NCBI GenBank assembly: GCA_030765055.1
Contig: CM060950.1
Coordinates: forward strand, 14,543,806 to 14,607,805
Source of the DNA: Mantis religiosa
Taxonomy: Eukaryota; Arthropoda; Insecta; Mantodea; Mantidae
Direction: 5' to 3'
Length of the DNA: 64,000 nucleotides
Positions 30,701-43,429 of this stretch are shown one piece after another. The translations under genes and the position numbers were made by a program. Within the stretch, counting starts at the first letter, position 1, and the number at the start of each line of letters is the position of its first letter. The notes under the pieces are model-generated. The model had not been told where the DNA came from. It was given only the letters and a program-made list of their open reading frames with translations, and made no database searches.

Positions 30701-31159
30701 AAAGCATTTCACTTCATTTACTTTAATATTATTTGTTTATTTATATGTGGTGCATATAAATGATCCCCTAATAGCTACGGAAGTGGGCTTAAAGCATGAT
30801 TTCCTTAATCTGCCTGCAGCCTAAAGTTTTGGATAATCGAATCACTTGACATTAAATTCTTAGGTCTTTTAAGTTTTTTATTACATAACAGCTTTACAAA
30901 TCTGTTTCATTTTCATATACAAGAGGTGTGAAAGCCAACTCTTAAGTATTTGAAAATTCCAACAAATATAAAAGAATATCTGGACAATGGTTACTAACAA
31001 AAAAGTTTATTTTGCATAAATTACGGAATTATATATTTTGCAAAACTGCAAAATTTTGTCGAATCTTCTCTTACTTTTATGAGTTAATGCAAAAATTATT
31101 AAAATTGAACTAATGCCCTAAAATATTAAAAAAATCCGGCTGTTGAGGACCGCAACAAA
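30701..31159. other. Unassigned AT-rich sequence
   Basis: No coding. A-rich at its end (31155-31175). Belongs either to the LINE tail side or to B. Confidence 0.35.
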
Positions 31160-31880
31160 AAAAAAGAAAAAAAAAAGTAGAATCTTTGTGCTGCCATCTG
31201 TACAGTAACATAATGAAATACCTAACTCTGGTCTGCTTAGGAAGGCGGCAGTGCGGCTGAATCAATAACACAGAGAAGCATGGCAAGACAGCGGCAATTT
31301 GAAACGTTACATATAGCGGCTGTAAATAGAGTGATAGCTTACAAGAATGATTAGTGTTAAGCAATGTGTTTATAGCAGTAAGTTGTTCAGAGTGGTATTT
31401 ATAGAGGCGTAATATAGCCTTGTTAATTATTGTAGTTATTAATGCTGGTATCAAATATTTATTTATGGATAATGACTATGGCAAGGGCATTTTAATTTGT
31501 TTTTAAAAAGAGAATACTCAATTAGGTAGTTTATTTAAAGTCAATGTTATTTAGCATTGATAATTGTTAATGCCATTTTAAAGTTTATGGTGAGTACTGG
31601 TTACCAGAATTTTGAATGCCGGATACCTATTTAGGGTAAATAGATTTTAAGAGTAGTAAACTGGATTTTAGTTTGTAGTGCGGGCTACCATCATTAAGTA
31701 ATTTATACTTGTAAGATTTTTATAAACTTTAAGAAATAAAAGTGATGTAGTTTTTTATTTATATCTGTGAAATTGAATCTAAAGATAAATATTAGTATAT
31801 GTTTAATGTTTAAAGATTATTTTGGTGGAAATATCTTAGCACTAATTAATATTAGGGAACCTCGGATCGATCACACATGA
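31160..31880 (+). repeat. Repeat family B, modules Z-X-Y
   Basis: Z: GTGCTGCCATCTGTACAG at 31188-31205, then AATACCTAACTCTGGTCT and AGACAGCGGCAATTTGAAAC. X: GTTAAGCAATGTG ... ATGGATAATGACTATGG. Y restarts at ~31595 (GGTTACCAGAATTTTGAATG, GGGTAAATAGATTTTAAGAG). The order Y-(LINE)-Z-X-Y implies a tandem unit of ~1.06 kb once the LINE is removed. The complement is at 41500-43290. Confidence 0.75.
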
Positions 31881-32149
31881 CGATCCCCTTCCAAAAATAG
31901 TTGTTGATAACCAAAAGGTATTGCGAACGGCGAACAGCATGTCAGAGAAATAACAGATTTAGACCCTGAAATGGAGCCTTTAGATCGTCGTGACGTTCCT
32001 TTGTGAGAGTTTTGTCCTTAATACTCCATTTACATGTACACATTGATAATAGAGCTTTGTATATTAATGATCGATGTCCGATCACATCAGTTACTACGAA
32101 TGATCTTTACCTTGTTTATATATTAGTTCGATCAAAAAAGGGAAAACAA
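31881..32149. other. Unassigned
   Basis: No recognisable gene or repeat. Confidence 0.35.
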
Positions 32150-34890
32150 ATGAATTCCCCGTGCTGCCATCACTACCATAGCAGAACGAAATACCTAATT
32201 CGTATAGTGAAAAAGATGTACATGATAGTGAATTATGTTTAAATCTATCACTTTATTTCAGTTAACTTTACCTTGTTTTATATACTTGCTAGTTATTTTT
32301 AAAACAATGAGCTAATGACATCCCTGAGCTGCCATCTGTACAGTAAGATATGAAATACGTAGTAGCGGTCTCTGTCGGAAGATTGCACTGCATTGCCACT
32401 TGTAAAACAGCGTTTAAGATGGACAGAAAAATTTAAAGCTATACAAAAGTAGACCAACTTTAACACATTGCTTTTTCTAAGTGTTTATTGTATTTGTGAA
32501 ACATTTTCAATTTCCTTGATTACTTATGCAATTTTTCCGTGGCTAATTTAATAATTATCAAAGTCTGGATGCCTCAGCTGTTTTGTCTCTTTTTTAGTGA
32601 TCCTTGAGTCATGCATTCAAAGCCAGTCCAGAACAAGGAGTTTTGAATGAGTTTAAATGCAACAGCTTCATGTCAGTATATGTATGGCACGTGAAAGAAC
32701 CCCTAGGACGCCTACGGCGTTGATACGAACCACTTTTAAAACCCGAACAACCGCAATCTCGTGCACTCACATGACAAACTAACCTTAAAAACGTTTATTT
32801 GTCTGTCTTTGGAATGGCGAATTATACGTCATTTTATTAGTATAGTCAATATAGTCTCAGAAGAAAAAAGACTAGAATATATTCAGAGAAATAGAGAGAA
32901 TGTATGAGTTATATACCTTAGGATTTATACTTCACTTATAAATAAACAAGTGTTTAAACTTTATTTTGTATATTGGAGAAATGTTTTTTGTTAATAAGTT
33001 AAGAGACATCTATTTTATTTTGAAGAGAATGTTTAAATTTTTATTTCTTTGTAAAAATTAACTAATGAATATTATTTGAGATTTTGCCTGAAGTAAGGTT
33101 TTGAGCTTTAGTTTTATTTTTAGGAGAAGATAAAAATTTTTGTTTTTAATAATTGCGGGAGATCCGTTTTTTGTTTTTGAATTATGTTTAATTTAATTAG
33201 AGGGTGTTTTAGATTCGAATTTAATTTGTGAGGAAAAAATTACTAAATTAGTGATTCAAATGTATAATATTAACTGAAATCTCACACAATATTCTTAGTT
33301 AATTTATAAAATAAACAAATTTTTGTATAAAAATTGTAAAATTTTGTAATTACCAACCTGGTTTAAAAATAATCAGATACCAGGTTTAAAAAATAAAGGT
33401 GAGCTGAGTACTCTGCCGTTGGGCAGGGCCTCGGCTTTTTTTTGTCTTTGGAATGGCCCGTAAGGGGAGGGATGCGTCCCTTTCAGCTGCCAAAGTGCGG
33501 GCGCTGCGGACCCTAGCACTCGTGGTACCTCTAACGTTGCTAGAGGAACTTTGGGCCGAAAATTCAAGCCCCTCCCTCTGGGAGCTGTTCGGATTGGGTT
33601 GGACTCGAGGGGGCAGTGTGTTCCCGCCACCCACGGGCCGTTTGGTAGCTCTGGCCAGGCTACTGGCCGCCCGGAGGGGGTAGAGGGTTGCCTCATAAGT
33701 CCCGGGAACTATCCTACAGAGCTAGTAGCTGGTGAACCAGACACTGGCGACCCTACCAAGGTTTTTTGGTAGCTGGTTCATTAAGGACCGGCGCGTAAGT
33801 GGCGTATCCACTTCTGTCCTGTCTGCCGTGTGCAGGAGGGGCTCAGTTTATAAAATAGGTACTGTCCTACGGTAAATATACTCGAGAGGCCCGGGTTCAG
33901 GTCCTACGGGGCCAGGACTAATGGGAGTAGATCCTCGCATTTAATGTCTTTGGAATGGTAATAGAGAAAACCGATTGTGGAGTAGGCTTATTAAATATTC
34001 CTTTGTGGGTAAAATGAAAATAAGAGAATGCTGTAGCCTTAAAAGCTAATCAGATTGTATTAGATCTCTTCGCTGTGTGATGGATCTCGAATTCCATTCT
34101 CTTCGTGTGGCCAGGATATAGCAAGTCTTTATTCTTTGTGGTCCCCACTTGAAATGGGCTCAAGCTTTTGAAAATGTAAGTCAATAATAGAGAATATCTC
34201 GGAAATCATTATTTACACAAAAATGTATGTGTTTTGGAAGTCTTCTGTGACCAGATTGTGTGTAACTCATGTTTTAATATTCATGCAAAGTCATACAGAA
34301 TAAAGAAGACTTCTGAGGACAGTCCGAGTAAGTTCAGGATATAAATATTAAATACATATAGTTAAATCAAAATTGTTAAGAACCATTTTTGAGAAAACAG
34401 TTATTTTCCAAAAGTGTTAATTGTAAGTGTTAACCTGTGGTAGGTTTGGTGAAATCTAAGTTGAAATTTTTGGGTGGAATACAATACTACTGTTTTTATA
34501 AGTGAATAGCAAGCAAATGCTACGAACCAGTGGAAGAACAAAATGTGCTATAGGTTTGTACTATGGCGTGTAAATCAGGGCAGCGGATAGAAGTCCGAAG
34601 ATCTGTGGTTCACATCCTGGATATTCCAAAGGATTTACCAGTCAATTCGACCTATATTTGCTAGTTTAGCCTACACAGGATCTATCACAGGCCACAGAGA
34701 AGCGCGTACGTCTCTGACAGTACGGGGCGTGTCGACAAACGATTCCCACTTGAGAAGAACGACACCAAAATGTAGACCAGCGCCGAGAACAGCATATACA
34801 TCCACGCCATCTGTCCGGCACTGCTATACAGCACTGAACTTAAAGCTGACCTGAAGATGATATGGAAACGGAATTAAGAGAAATGAAAAA
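32150..34890 (-). repeat. Composite repeat family C, copy 1 (inverted)
   Basis: Non-coding. Read on minus it matches copy 2 (38400-41500) and copy 3 (43430-44830): outer part around 34780-34890, an S1-like tRNA region (~34560-34640, GATCTGTGGTTCACATCCTG), an AT-rich middle (33959-34550), the CAAAGCCAGTCCAGAACAAG block (32620-32640), and the paired CTGCCATC modules at 32161 and 32326. Interrupted at 32818-33945. Confidence 0.75.
32818..33945. mobile_element. Insertion in C1, flanked by GTCTTTGGAATGG; third copy inside
   Basis: The 13-mer GTCTTTGGAATGG occurs at 32805-32817, 33444-33456 and 33946-33958. C copies 2 and 3 lack the whole interval. Part 1 (32818-33443) is AT-rich and ends CGGCTTTTTTTT. 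Part 2 (33457-33945) is GC-rich (looks like a LINE 5' UTR). The overlapping minus ORFs here show no known domain. Probably two insertions, or one complex one. Confidence 0.7.
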
Positions 34891-34914
34891 AGGGAAACTT
34901 GGTGTAAGGGCGCC

Positions 34915-37200
34915 CAAATGTCAATGGGATATCATCATTCAGACTTTCTGGTTATTGAATCTTTTCTTCAAATTGAAGTAAATTTGCCAAAAAGTAAATT
35001 TTTCCTAGCAGTCAATTCTTCAACAAAAGCCATTAGGTATAACTTGTGTGTTTGTATGTACTTCTACATTTCTTCTCTGAGAAGACTACGTCTGCCTGTT
35101 CCTGTTTACCAGTTATTCAAACGTAATCCAGAATGAACAGGTCTTCCAAAACCATTCCTATATTATTCTGGAAATATATTCAATCTGCCATGAAAATAGC
35201 TTCAAAAGTATGGCATCTGTGTGTGAGTGTGTGTGTTAGTGTGTGTGTATGTATGTGTGTGTGTTTGTGGGTATGTGCGTGCCTTTGATAGAGCATATAT
35301 AATACTTGAGAACCTTGTGCTTTTAATTAATAAAATATTACACTTATATGCGTTCAGTATGTAACTTCCAAAAATGGGAACTCCCAAACTCAGAACCTAT
35401 TTAAGGTGTTAACTAAATTGGGATTTTTTTCTGAAAAATGTATCAAAGAATTTAATCAGTATATCACATGTTTAATATAATTTCATCGAAATAGCTTGTA
35501 AGCATATTCTGAAGTTTCTGGAAATAAACTGTGAGGTATTGTTCACTCTCAATGAATTTTGTGTAATTTTGTTTATTTAGTTAATTATGAGATCCTAACA
35601 AACTGGTTATACGAGAAATGTAAATGCCATTATAAATCTAATTAAGGTCCGCACATGTTTTGTTGCTATTTCTGAAATGTTCTTTGCTTTTGTTTAAATT
35701 ATTAAATGACTTTACTTCTTAAAGTTGAAGCAAATATGATTATGGGGGCGATCAAGGGTTACCACAGCTCCACGTTGTGCGCTAGTTTGAAGCAGCAAAG
35801 TTTATGGGTGTACACAGGTCCACGTTGTAACGCCAATTTGATGCAAATATAATATAATGGCGAACACAGAAGTCGACGGGCAATGAGGATTCTCTCAGGG
35901 TATGCGTGGATGGGTGTGAGAGGGAAATTTTACAACACTGGAATGCCCGTCTCCAAATTATTTATTCACTGCTTCTTCTCTTCTAACCTCGAAATGGAAG
36001 CTGCCGACCGAGGATTACCAATCTCGGTTTAAAGTTCTTGAATGCTAATTTTTTTATTACTCGATAAATTTTGATGACCCGACAAATATTCAAGACAGAA
36101 CAAGTTGACCGCTCTAATAGGTTTCACGTCTCAGACTCCCCTCCTCATATCGGCTACACACCGAAGAATGTTTATAATGGCTTCCTAGCCGCGATATAGC
36201 CATATGGGCTACACACCGACGACTGCTTCTAACCACAGCTGCGCGCGTGTATATATCTCTAACTTTCCCTTTTCAAAACTGTTTTAAACAAAGTCGATTT
36301 GTGGCTGTTTTGGTCGCCATTGTACATGATCCAAAGAATTCCCTGTTCATATACGTCAAGTGACAATTCCTTTAGAAACCTTCTAAGGACACTGCTTCTT
36401 TCATGGCTTTGTTATAACTTTCCCCAAATGAACTGGCCTTTCCCTTGGTCGTCACAAAGAACCAACATTCCTTTGACGTCTATCATTATTCTTTGCTTCT
36501 GGCAAACCATAATTTCGGTATCAAAGTTCTGAGCCCCATTTTTTTTTTTTTGTTTCTTGTAATTTCATAGAAATACAATGAAATATGAAAGGCAACATGT
36601 TTCTACCCGCTCTAACAGTATTTACGTAGTTCTGTTTGAACCGTGTATTCATTTCTTTTCTACGAAGAAATGTGCTATGGATCGTTTTCTCTAAACGTTA
36701 TATTAATTTTGAGGCAAATGGAAAAAATAGGTCTTTCTGGAAATGTGAGTTGGGAGACTACTAATATATTTACTAGCAATTGTTAACTCATTTACGCACG
36801 TCAGGAGAAAACATGGACTGACAAGCTAAGACTGCGCGTCCAGCTGCTCATAGATGGCACTACGAGGCAAATGTTACAGCGATCAAGAATTATTGTAATT
36901 ATTTGCAATAAGTAATAATAAAATTTGATTATGGCCTTTCAATTCAGTCTATATTTAAGCAAGTTTGTTGTAAAATACAAAATAGTTTGTTATAGTATCT
37001 GCTAAGGAAATTAAAAACCAAAATTTAATTTTGTCTGAGAAAGCAAGAGTTCAAAAGAATGTATAAGTTAAACCTTTCGTCTCCTCTAATCATGGGTTTA
37101 TTGTAAATATGAGTACCTTAGCTGTATACAAATGTACCATGTATAGGTAGTTCTAGATGGGGAAGTTCTGGATATGTTCGAATTCCACTTTTGAATGATA
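34915..37200 (+). repeat. Repeat family D, copy 1
   Basis: Non-coding, about 1.4 kb after removing the solo LTR. Shared landmarks: CCTGTTTACCAGTTATTCAA, CAGGTCTTCCAAAACCATTC, TATTGTTCACTCTCAATGAA, AACAGTATTTACGTAGTTCT, CTCATAGATGGCACTACGAG (36847), CTTTCGTCTCCTCTAATCAT. Copies 2 and 3 are at 52768-57400 and 58970-62508. It begins directly where C1 ends. A GT-rich simple repeat lies at 35218-35280. Confidence 0.85.
35726..36523 (-). mobile_element. Solo LTR candidate in D1, 798 bp, AAGT TSD
   Basis: Starts TGAAGCAAATATG and ends TTTCGGTATCA, flanked by AAGT at 35722-35725 and 36524-36527. D2 and D3 lack it (D2 reads TTATAAGTTCTGAGC across the site), which serves as an empty site. On minus there is a TATA-like AGATATATACACG and, further on, AATAAATAATTT. 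No internal coding adjacent. Orientation minus is inferred. Confidence 0.72.
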
Positions 37201-38399
37201 CATAATTTTAGCTGTGTCTGGCGAAAGTGCAGTTCCATCTTCTGACAGAGTTTGCTACTAGATATTTCATTTTGTCATGGAACAGAGGAAGCACAGGAAC
37301 CATATTTCCTTTCCGTTTTAAAACCTTACTATGTATAAAGGGAAAGCACATTTTAAGGCAATGACACACTTAAACAAAATCATTAACGGACAGACATTCA
37401 ATAAATTTTATTTATAGTATAGTTATATATACATAGCATCATACAGTAATTACACTATTTATATTTCTGGTCTTCACCAAACTATAACACATTGGATATT
37501 AATTTTCTACTTTGTTAGCGTATGACATCGCAAGGCGGTGTTTGTATTTTGACATAATTTGATCCCGTCCACTGCAGGAGACTGCTGTACCAAAGTACCA
37601 AAGCGTACAGGGAGTTGTGATGTAATACCACTTATCTGTTTGTGTTTACGTAGACGTCCACTGTTGGCCATGTGACGGTTATTTCACATTTTTTAAAATA
37701 TTTAGGAATTTGTTCTGGAAAGGTGATTTGTATAAAATAGGAAATATAAAACTGGGTAGGCCACAGAATGATACAACTTATGCAATAATGTTCCTGTTGG
37801 TTATCACAGTAATGTAATTACGTCATGTTGTGATGTGGACCAATAGGACAGAAGCAATTTAGACGTTCTAGAAACATCGTGGGCAGACAGTCCAGAGTAT
37901 TCATATAGTTTGGTGTCATTCCGCACAAGGTCACCGTTATAGTAAAGCGTATTATTTGGTGTCGCTCTGCAATTCTACAGAAACTTATGGCTGAACGACG
38001 CAACTATAAAATTGTATGAGAGGGCAGAATGTATCAAATTTAAACTTGTAATATAAAATAATAATGGTTTTACGGAATAAGTTCCAAGATATTTAAAGAA
38101 GATTAATTGTTCTTATTTTCCACCATAACAGCATAAAATGATTTTCACTCCGATGCTGTGGTCTGAGATAAGACTCATTGCTCCAGAGCGCCGAGACATA
38201 CATCTACAATAATCTACCAGATCGTCACCAAAGTTGGGGGTAATTAATCATCTTTTACTCCTAGCGCCTTTTGCGCCTTTTGCCTATATACTTTTGCAGC
38301 CGTCTGCATTCATTCTTCAGATCGGCTGTACATATATGTTGTTTTAAATACCGTGCCTACTTTGAAAATGCAAAATTGTTAAATTGGGGTTCACTTCTG
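37201..38399. other. Mostly unassigned; D-related start
   Basis: TAGTTCTAGATGGGGAAGTT and GTTCGAATTCC at 37148-37190 match 58155-58195 (D-related). The remainder has no coding and no clear repeat. Confidence 0.4.
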
Positions 38400-38839
38400 T
38401 CACTTGGGCGAACTTATAGCACCAATTCCTTTCATCACTTCTCTAAATTCCATTTCATTTTAATCTTTCACCTTTAAGGTTTGTGTGTGTAGCACTGCTG
38501 GACAGATGATGCGGATGAAAAAGATATTTTGGTTACTACTCAACATTGTTTGGTCGTTTGTTCTCAACTGTGCGACAGGTGTTGACACCGCCCCGGAGTG
38601 TTAACGACTTTCGAGTGTCTCTGTGGCCTGTGGCCTTCTCTTTAACCTCTTCATCCCTTCCTCCTGGGAGGGATTATTTTAGACCCAAAAGATCTTTGTG
38701 GAGGTCACACTGCTTGAGGTGTTCGCCCCTATACTCTATCCTTTAAACCACTTCAGATCCGCAGTTTAAGCAACCTTTCTTCCACACAAGTTCTGTGTAT
38801 CGAAAGATAGATTCGGATATCGGACAGAAAAATCAATGC

Positions 38840-38998
38840 CATTGCCGGGATTTGAACCACCAATCTTCTGGTTTCCATCCAGCCGCTCTAACCCTTGAGC
38901 TACTATGGCCAACGTGCCGACATGACATTAAATGCTCCAACTGATTCGCATTTTTCCGGTAAATCACTTAGGGATTCTCATAAACACATGGGACAAGA
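38840..38998 (-). repeat. SINE S1 copy e
   Basis: Minus-oriented head GCCATAGTAGCTCAAGGGTT ... GGTTCAAATCCCGGCAATGG at ~38843-38912 with leader to ~38975. A plus-oriented S1 piece (TAGGTGGTTCAAATCCCGGC, 38998) follows directly, so it is an inverted pair as at 1.4-2.2 kb. Confidence 0.7.
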
Positions 38999-39275
38999 TA
39001 GGTGGTTCAAATCCCGGCTAGCCTGCCTCGGTAGCGTAGATGGTGGCATGTCGGCCTCACGTTCAAGTGGTCCCACGTTCGAATCTCGGTTCAGGGTGAG
39101 TTACCTGGTTAAGGTTATTTCCGGGGGTTTCTCTTATCCTGACAGACGAATGTCAGGTAACTCTAAGCTCCATGGACCCTGGACACATTTGAGCATCATT
39201 TCACCCACTTCATTCACCGTCTGATATGACTTAACGTTGGAGCACGTAAAATCACAAGGGAAAGAAAATCCTGTC
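38999..39275 (+). repeat. SINE family S2 inserted in an S1 copy
   Basis: tRNA-like head: GCCTGCCTCGGTAGCGTAGA (A box) and CCCACGTTCGAATCTCGG (B box), a ~150-bp body, and 3' part ATATGACTTAACGTTGGAGC ending AAAGAAAA. The S1 sequence is split: ATCCCGGCTA before, CTATGGCACTGAATTT after. Confidence 0.75.
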
Positions 39276-39279
39276 TATG

Positions 39280-39359
39280 GCACTGAATTTTGGTGTCCGA
39301 CTCTATCTTTCCAAACTTTAGCCTACACACGGCCAGTGTGAAAGAACAATTAATTTCAA
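39280..39359 (+). repeat. 3' remainder of the S1 copy split by S2
   Basis: CTATGGCACTGAATTTTGG through CGGCCAGTGTGAAAGAACAA. Confidence 0.7.
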
Positions 39360-39668
39360 TTAATTGACCTAACAGTGACTAACAATAAAGACCGGGCCTT
39401 AAATTACTTACACGTTGTAATTCGCCGTTAAGGTAGTTGTCTCATGTGTTTATGACAACTCCTAAGTTGTTTACTGGAAAAAATGCGAGTGAGTTGGAGA
39501 ATTTAATGTCATGTCGGCACGTTGGCAATAGTTCCTCAAGGGTTAGAGGGGCTGGACGGCAACCAGAAGATCGGTGGTTCAAATCCCGGCTACGGCATTG
39601 AATTTTTCAGTCCGAATCTATCTTTTCATACTTTAGCCTACACACGGTCAGTGTGAAAGAACAATTAA
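39360..39668 (+). repeat. SINE S1 copy f, full length
   Basis: Starts ACCTAACAGTGACTAAC, leader AAGGTAGTTGTCTCATG, degenerate tRNA-like head at ~39522-39595 (GATCGGTGGTTCAAATCCCG), tail CAGTCCGAATCTATC, end GTGTGAAAGAACAATTAATT. Head-to-tail with the preceding copy. Confidence 0.78.
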
Positions 39669-40865
39669 TTTCCAAGTTGTGTGTAGGCTTATATAGCAAA
39701 TGTAGATACATAGCCTGAAAATTCCACTGTAATAGCCAGGATTTGAACCACAAAACTTCAGATTTCTGTCCACTGTCCTGACTAAATAACCTAGTATTGC
39801 ACAAACTAACTGTACATTAAGTTCTTCAACAGGTTCGTAGTATTTCCTTGTTATTTACTTGTAACAAGCAGTAGTATTATATTCCAACCAAAAATTCAAT
39901 AGATAGATTTCACCAACCTAAAAATCTTTTTAATCTCTGTGCCTTTTGCACACTTATAATACAATAAGTGTTAAACAAATTATTGCTACAAAAGTAGCTT
40001 TAAAACACATAATTTTATTGGAAATACTCATTTATAAGGTATTCTCATTTATATATAATTCCGAAAACTTATGACCTTTTCATGTACAGATAACGGATAA
40101 CAACGATCTAAATCCCGCCACACAAAGAAAATGGAATTTCAAATCCATCATATAGCGAGAAGATTTGATACAATCTCACTAATTCTTAAGGCTAAAACAT
40201 TCTCTGAATTTCATTTTGCTTACAAAGAAATATTTAATAAACCAATTCCACAAAAGTTTATCTTGATTTGTAGGCAACTGACGAAAAATAAACGTTTGTG
40301 AGGATAGTTTGTCTTTTGAGTGCAGGAAATTAGGTTTGTTTTGGTATTAAAACCGTTCCTATCTTCGCCGTCGGTGTGACAGAATTTCGTCTCGTAGGAG
40401 TACTTTCACGTGCCATAGGTATACTAAGATGCAGCTGTTGCATTTAAACTCACTCAAAGCTCCTTGTTCCAGACTGGCTTTGAATTCACGACCAAAGCCT
40501 AAGTAGGTCGCAGCTAAACCAGCCGAGCCATCGAGACTGATAATTATTAAAATAACTACGGAAGAATTGTTTAAGTAATGAAGGAAATTGAAAATGTAAA
40601 ACCAATATCTTTAACACTTGAAAAAAAACGATGTTTCAAAGCACGCCTACATTTGTATGGTTTCAAATTTCCCTTTTCTTCCTAAGTGCTGTTTTACAAG
40701 TGACTGTGCAGTGCAAACTTGCGACAGAGACCGCTACTACGTATTTTATTACTTACTGTACAGATGGCTGCTCAAGAATGATATTAACTTATTGATTTAA
40801 AATTAGTAAGTATATAAAAAAGACAAAGCTAATTAAAAATGATATCTACTGTCTATCTACTCTGT

Positions 40866-41385
40866 GTACCGCTACTTTCCCACCAGGTTGCTTCATGAAG
40901 CCTCAGGTCTTCCATACGTGGAGGACAAGATTAGACGCCGGGCATCAAAATTATACGCCAACTTACCCAATCACAGAAGGGCCCTTGTCAGATCATTGGG
41001 AGATTATGACCCCACTAGACGTCCCTCTAGCCTACACCGGGTACCCCGCATGGCTTGCGGGCACCCAAGATAACCCAGAAGCTAATCCTAACAGCAGCAA
41101 AAGCTGAGCTCCACATATTCTCCTAAGCTGTTTGGCATCAAAATTGCCAACTTCAATTTCAAAAACAAAACACCAGGGTGCTAGGAATTGCATCCTCTCC
41201 TTTCATTCCCAAGGTACCATTACTGTAGCCTTACAATTTATTTCCAACCTCAAAAACCACAAGTCACCCTATATCATCCCGAACAAATCTTACCTGTGGT
41301 TAAACCCAAAAACGGGTGGGCACGCAGCAAAAACCTTCTGGCTAAATACAGCCAGCCAGCACGACGAGCGAGCGAGGGCGAAAAA
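40866..41385 (+). pseudogene. jockey LINE 3' fragment inserted in C2
   Basis: Codes for the jockey C-terminus YFPTRLLHEASGLPYVEDKI, RRRASKLYANLPNHRRALV, RSLGDYDPTRRPSSLHRV, almost identical in sense to 60298-60504. The 3' UTR ends with AACCTTCTGGCTAAATACAG and CCAGCCAGCAC. It separates the two CAGATGGC modules that are 170 bp apart in C1 and C3, so it is an insertion. Confidence 0.85.
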
Positions 41386-41499
41386 AATGATACAATTAAA
41401 GATAATTCATTATCATGTACATCTTCCTAAGTATACGAACTAAGTGTTTCGTTTCGCTACTGTACAGATGGCAGCAGTCCTAATGAACCTAGGACGTAT

Positions 41500-43320
41500 A
41501 GAAACTTCTGCAGGTGATTACAACTGCAAACACTATTTCTGGAACTGCACAAATCCTAACCCATTATGTGTTATGGACATTTAAGAGATAAATTAATTCT
41601 GTCAACATTATCTGGATATTATTTGGCACCAAGCAGTTTCTCATAAACAAACTAAGCAAATCCCTGGATTGACCAATTGCTGGAATGAAATGGTATTTTA
41701 GTGACGTTCAACATGTCATTAAACTGAATAAATGAAAGTGGCTTGCAAATACGGTATATTACCTTCATGCGTATTAGTTGACAAAATCAGCTCAAGCTTT
41801 AATATTGAAAAGTTTAATATGGGCTATTAATAGACCTAGTAAGGTGTGTATTTACAAAATAAACTATCTTCATCAACTTTGGCATTAAAACATTCCAAAA
41901 TCCTGAAAATAGAAACTCTTTGTTACTAAAGTTGATACTTCGCAGCAAAATAGTTTATTTGGAACTAAGAGATGTTAAACAAATTTGTAAGGCATTATCA
42001 AGGTGCAGGTGATAGTAATGTAATAGACTGCAAGTACTAAAGTTGTAAATAAAACAAATTAGTCGTTATTGAACACACGGTTATGCATATTGATGTTTTA
42101 TCGTGAAATAAAATTTACTACATTAATATTCAACCTTTGTTACTAAGCCTATATTAACAAACATGTTAAACAATTAACAGAAACAATTGTGCGATGTGTT
42201 ACAGCTGCTAAGAGTAACGTTTCCAATTGCCGCTGTCTTTCCACGCTTGTCTGTGTTATTGATTGAGCCGCACTGACATCTCCCTAAGTAGACCAGAGTT
42301 AGGTATTTCGTTATGTTAATGTTCAGATGGTAGCACAATAATTCTACTCTAAGTTGCCTTGTTGTCATACTTAAAAATAAATAAGTAAATAAAATATAAA
42401 ATACTCGTTCATGGTACCTAATTTCTTACACCTCGTCGTTTATCACAAATTTCACTGTTATTATATTCATAGCACAAAATTAGATTAGATTAAATCTTCA
42501 GATTAATATACCCTTAACTAATGTATAAGAAATAAAGCAAGACAGAACATAATAAATAACATAAGTAATACAACCCTACTCCACTGCCATATTTAAAAAC
42601 AGGTAGGCACTAATGTAACGTAAAATACAATAATTTAGAGTATATCTTTTTCCGTCAAATTTACTATATCAAAATAATTTACAACTGAGAATTCAAAGTA
42701 AAAATAAAATTCATTTAAAGATACTTCCACCAAGAAAAACTTCAAAATATTCCTCTTACAAATTCATTCCTTATTACGCATATTAAACAAAAGGACATAC
42801 ACCAATATTAATCTTTTAAACTAAATTTCACGGATATAAATAAACAACTAATTCACTAGTAATTTCTTATAATCTATCAAAATCTTACATGTACGAACTA
42901 CTTAATCCTGGCATTCAGCAGTACAAAATGGAATCCGGCTTATTAATCTTATTGGTAGCCAGTACTTACCATAAACTTTAAATTACATTACAATTTATCC
43001 ATAATAAATAACATTAACTGTAAGTAAACCACGTAATTAAGTATTCTTATTTTACAAGAAAATTAAAATGCTCTTACCATAGTTATTATCCATATATAAA
43101 CAGTCAGTACCCTCAATATTAACATGACACTCATTAGCTTACCATAATATAACACATTGCTTAAGCATCTCCAAAACACTAATCATTCCTGAAAATTAAC
43201 ATTTCAATTAGCTAAACTCAAGATATACAAGTAGCAACTTACTGCTACAACACCTAGACAATTCTATTTACCATTAAACATAATAGAATCACTTAGAACA
43301 ATTACCATTTTCAGTATATA
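41500..43320 (-). repeat. Repeat family B, inverted copy
   Basis: The complement carries X (43290-43000, GCAATGTGTTATATTATGG), Y (42960-42420, GGTAAGTACTGGCTACC, TGCTGAATGCCAGGATTAAG) and Z (42370-42180, TGTGCTACCATCTGAACATT, GACAGCGGCAATTGGAAAC) in the same order as the + copy. 41500-42180 is AT-rich and probably belongs to it. Confidence 0.7.
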
Positions 43321-43429
43321 TTTCTGCACCTCTTCCACCTTCCCACACTGCTCCTAACACCATCTTAAGATTCCCCCACCTCACTAGACTTATCACCTTT
43401 TCACCTACACTCCTTCTCAAACTATACCT

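Larger units (their letters stand above)
38400..41500 (+). repeat. Composite repeat family C, copy 2
   Basis: Landmarks: ACACCGCCCCGGAGTGTTAA, AACCTCTTCATCCCTTCC, GGAGGTCACACTGCTTG (38475-38830), AGTTCTTCAACAGGTTCGTA (39820), CTCCTTGTTCCAGACTGG (40470), GAGACCGCTACTACGTATTT (40727), CTGTACAGATGGCTGC (40757) and GTACAGATGGCAGCAG (41462). Nested inside are S1 copies, one S2 SINE and a jockey 3' fragment. No ORF of its own. Confidence 0.78.

Noticed and set aside
33373..33696. Overlapping minus and plus ORFs of 76-107 codons
   Set aside because: GC-rich insert without recognisable domain; ORFs on both strands at once indicate composition, not coding.
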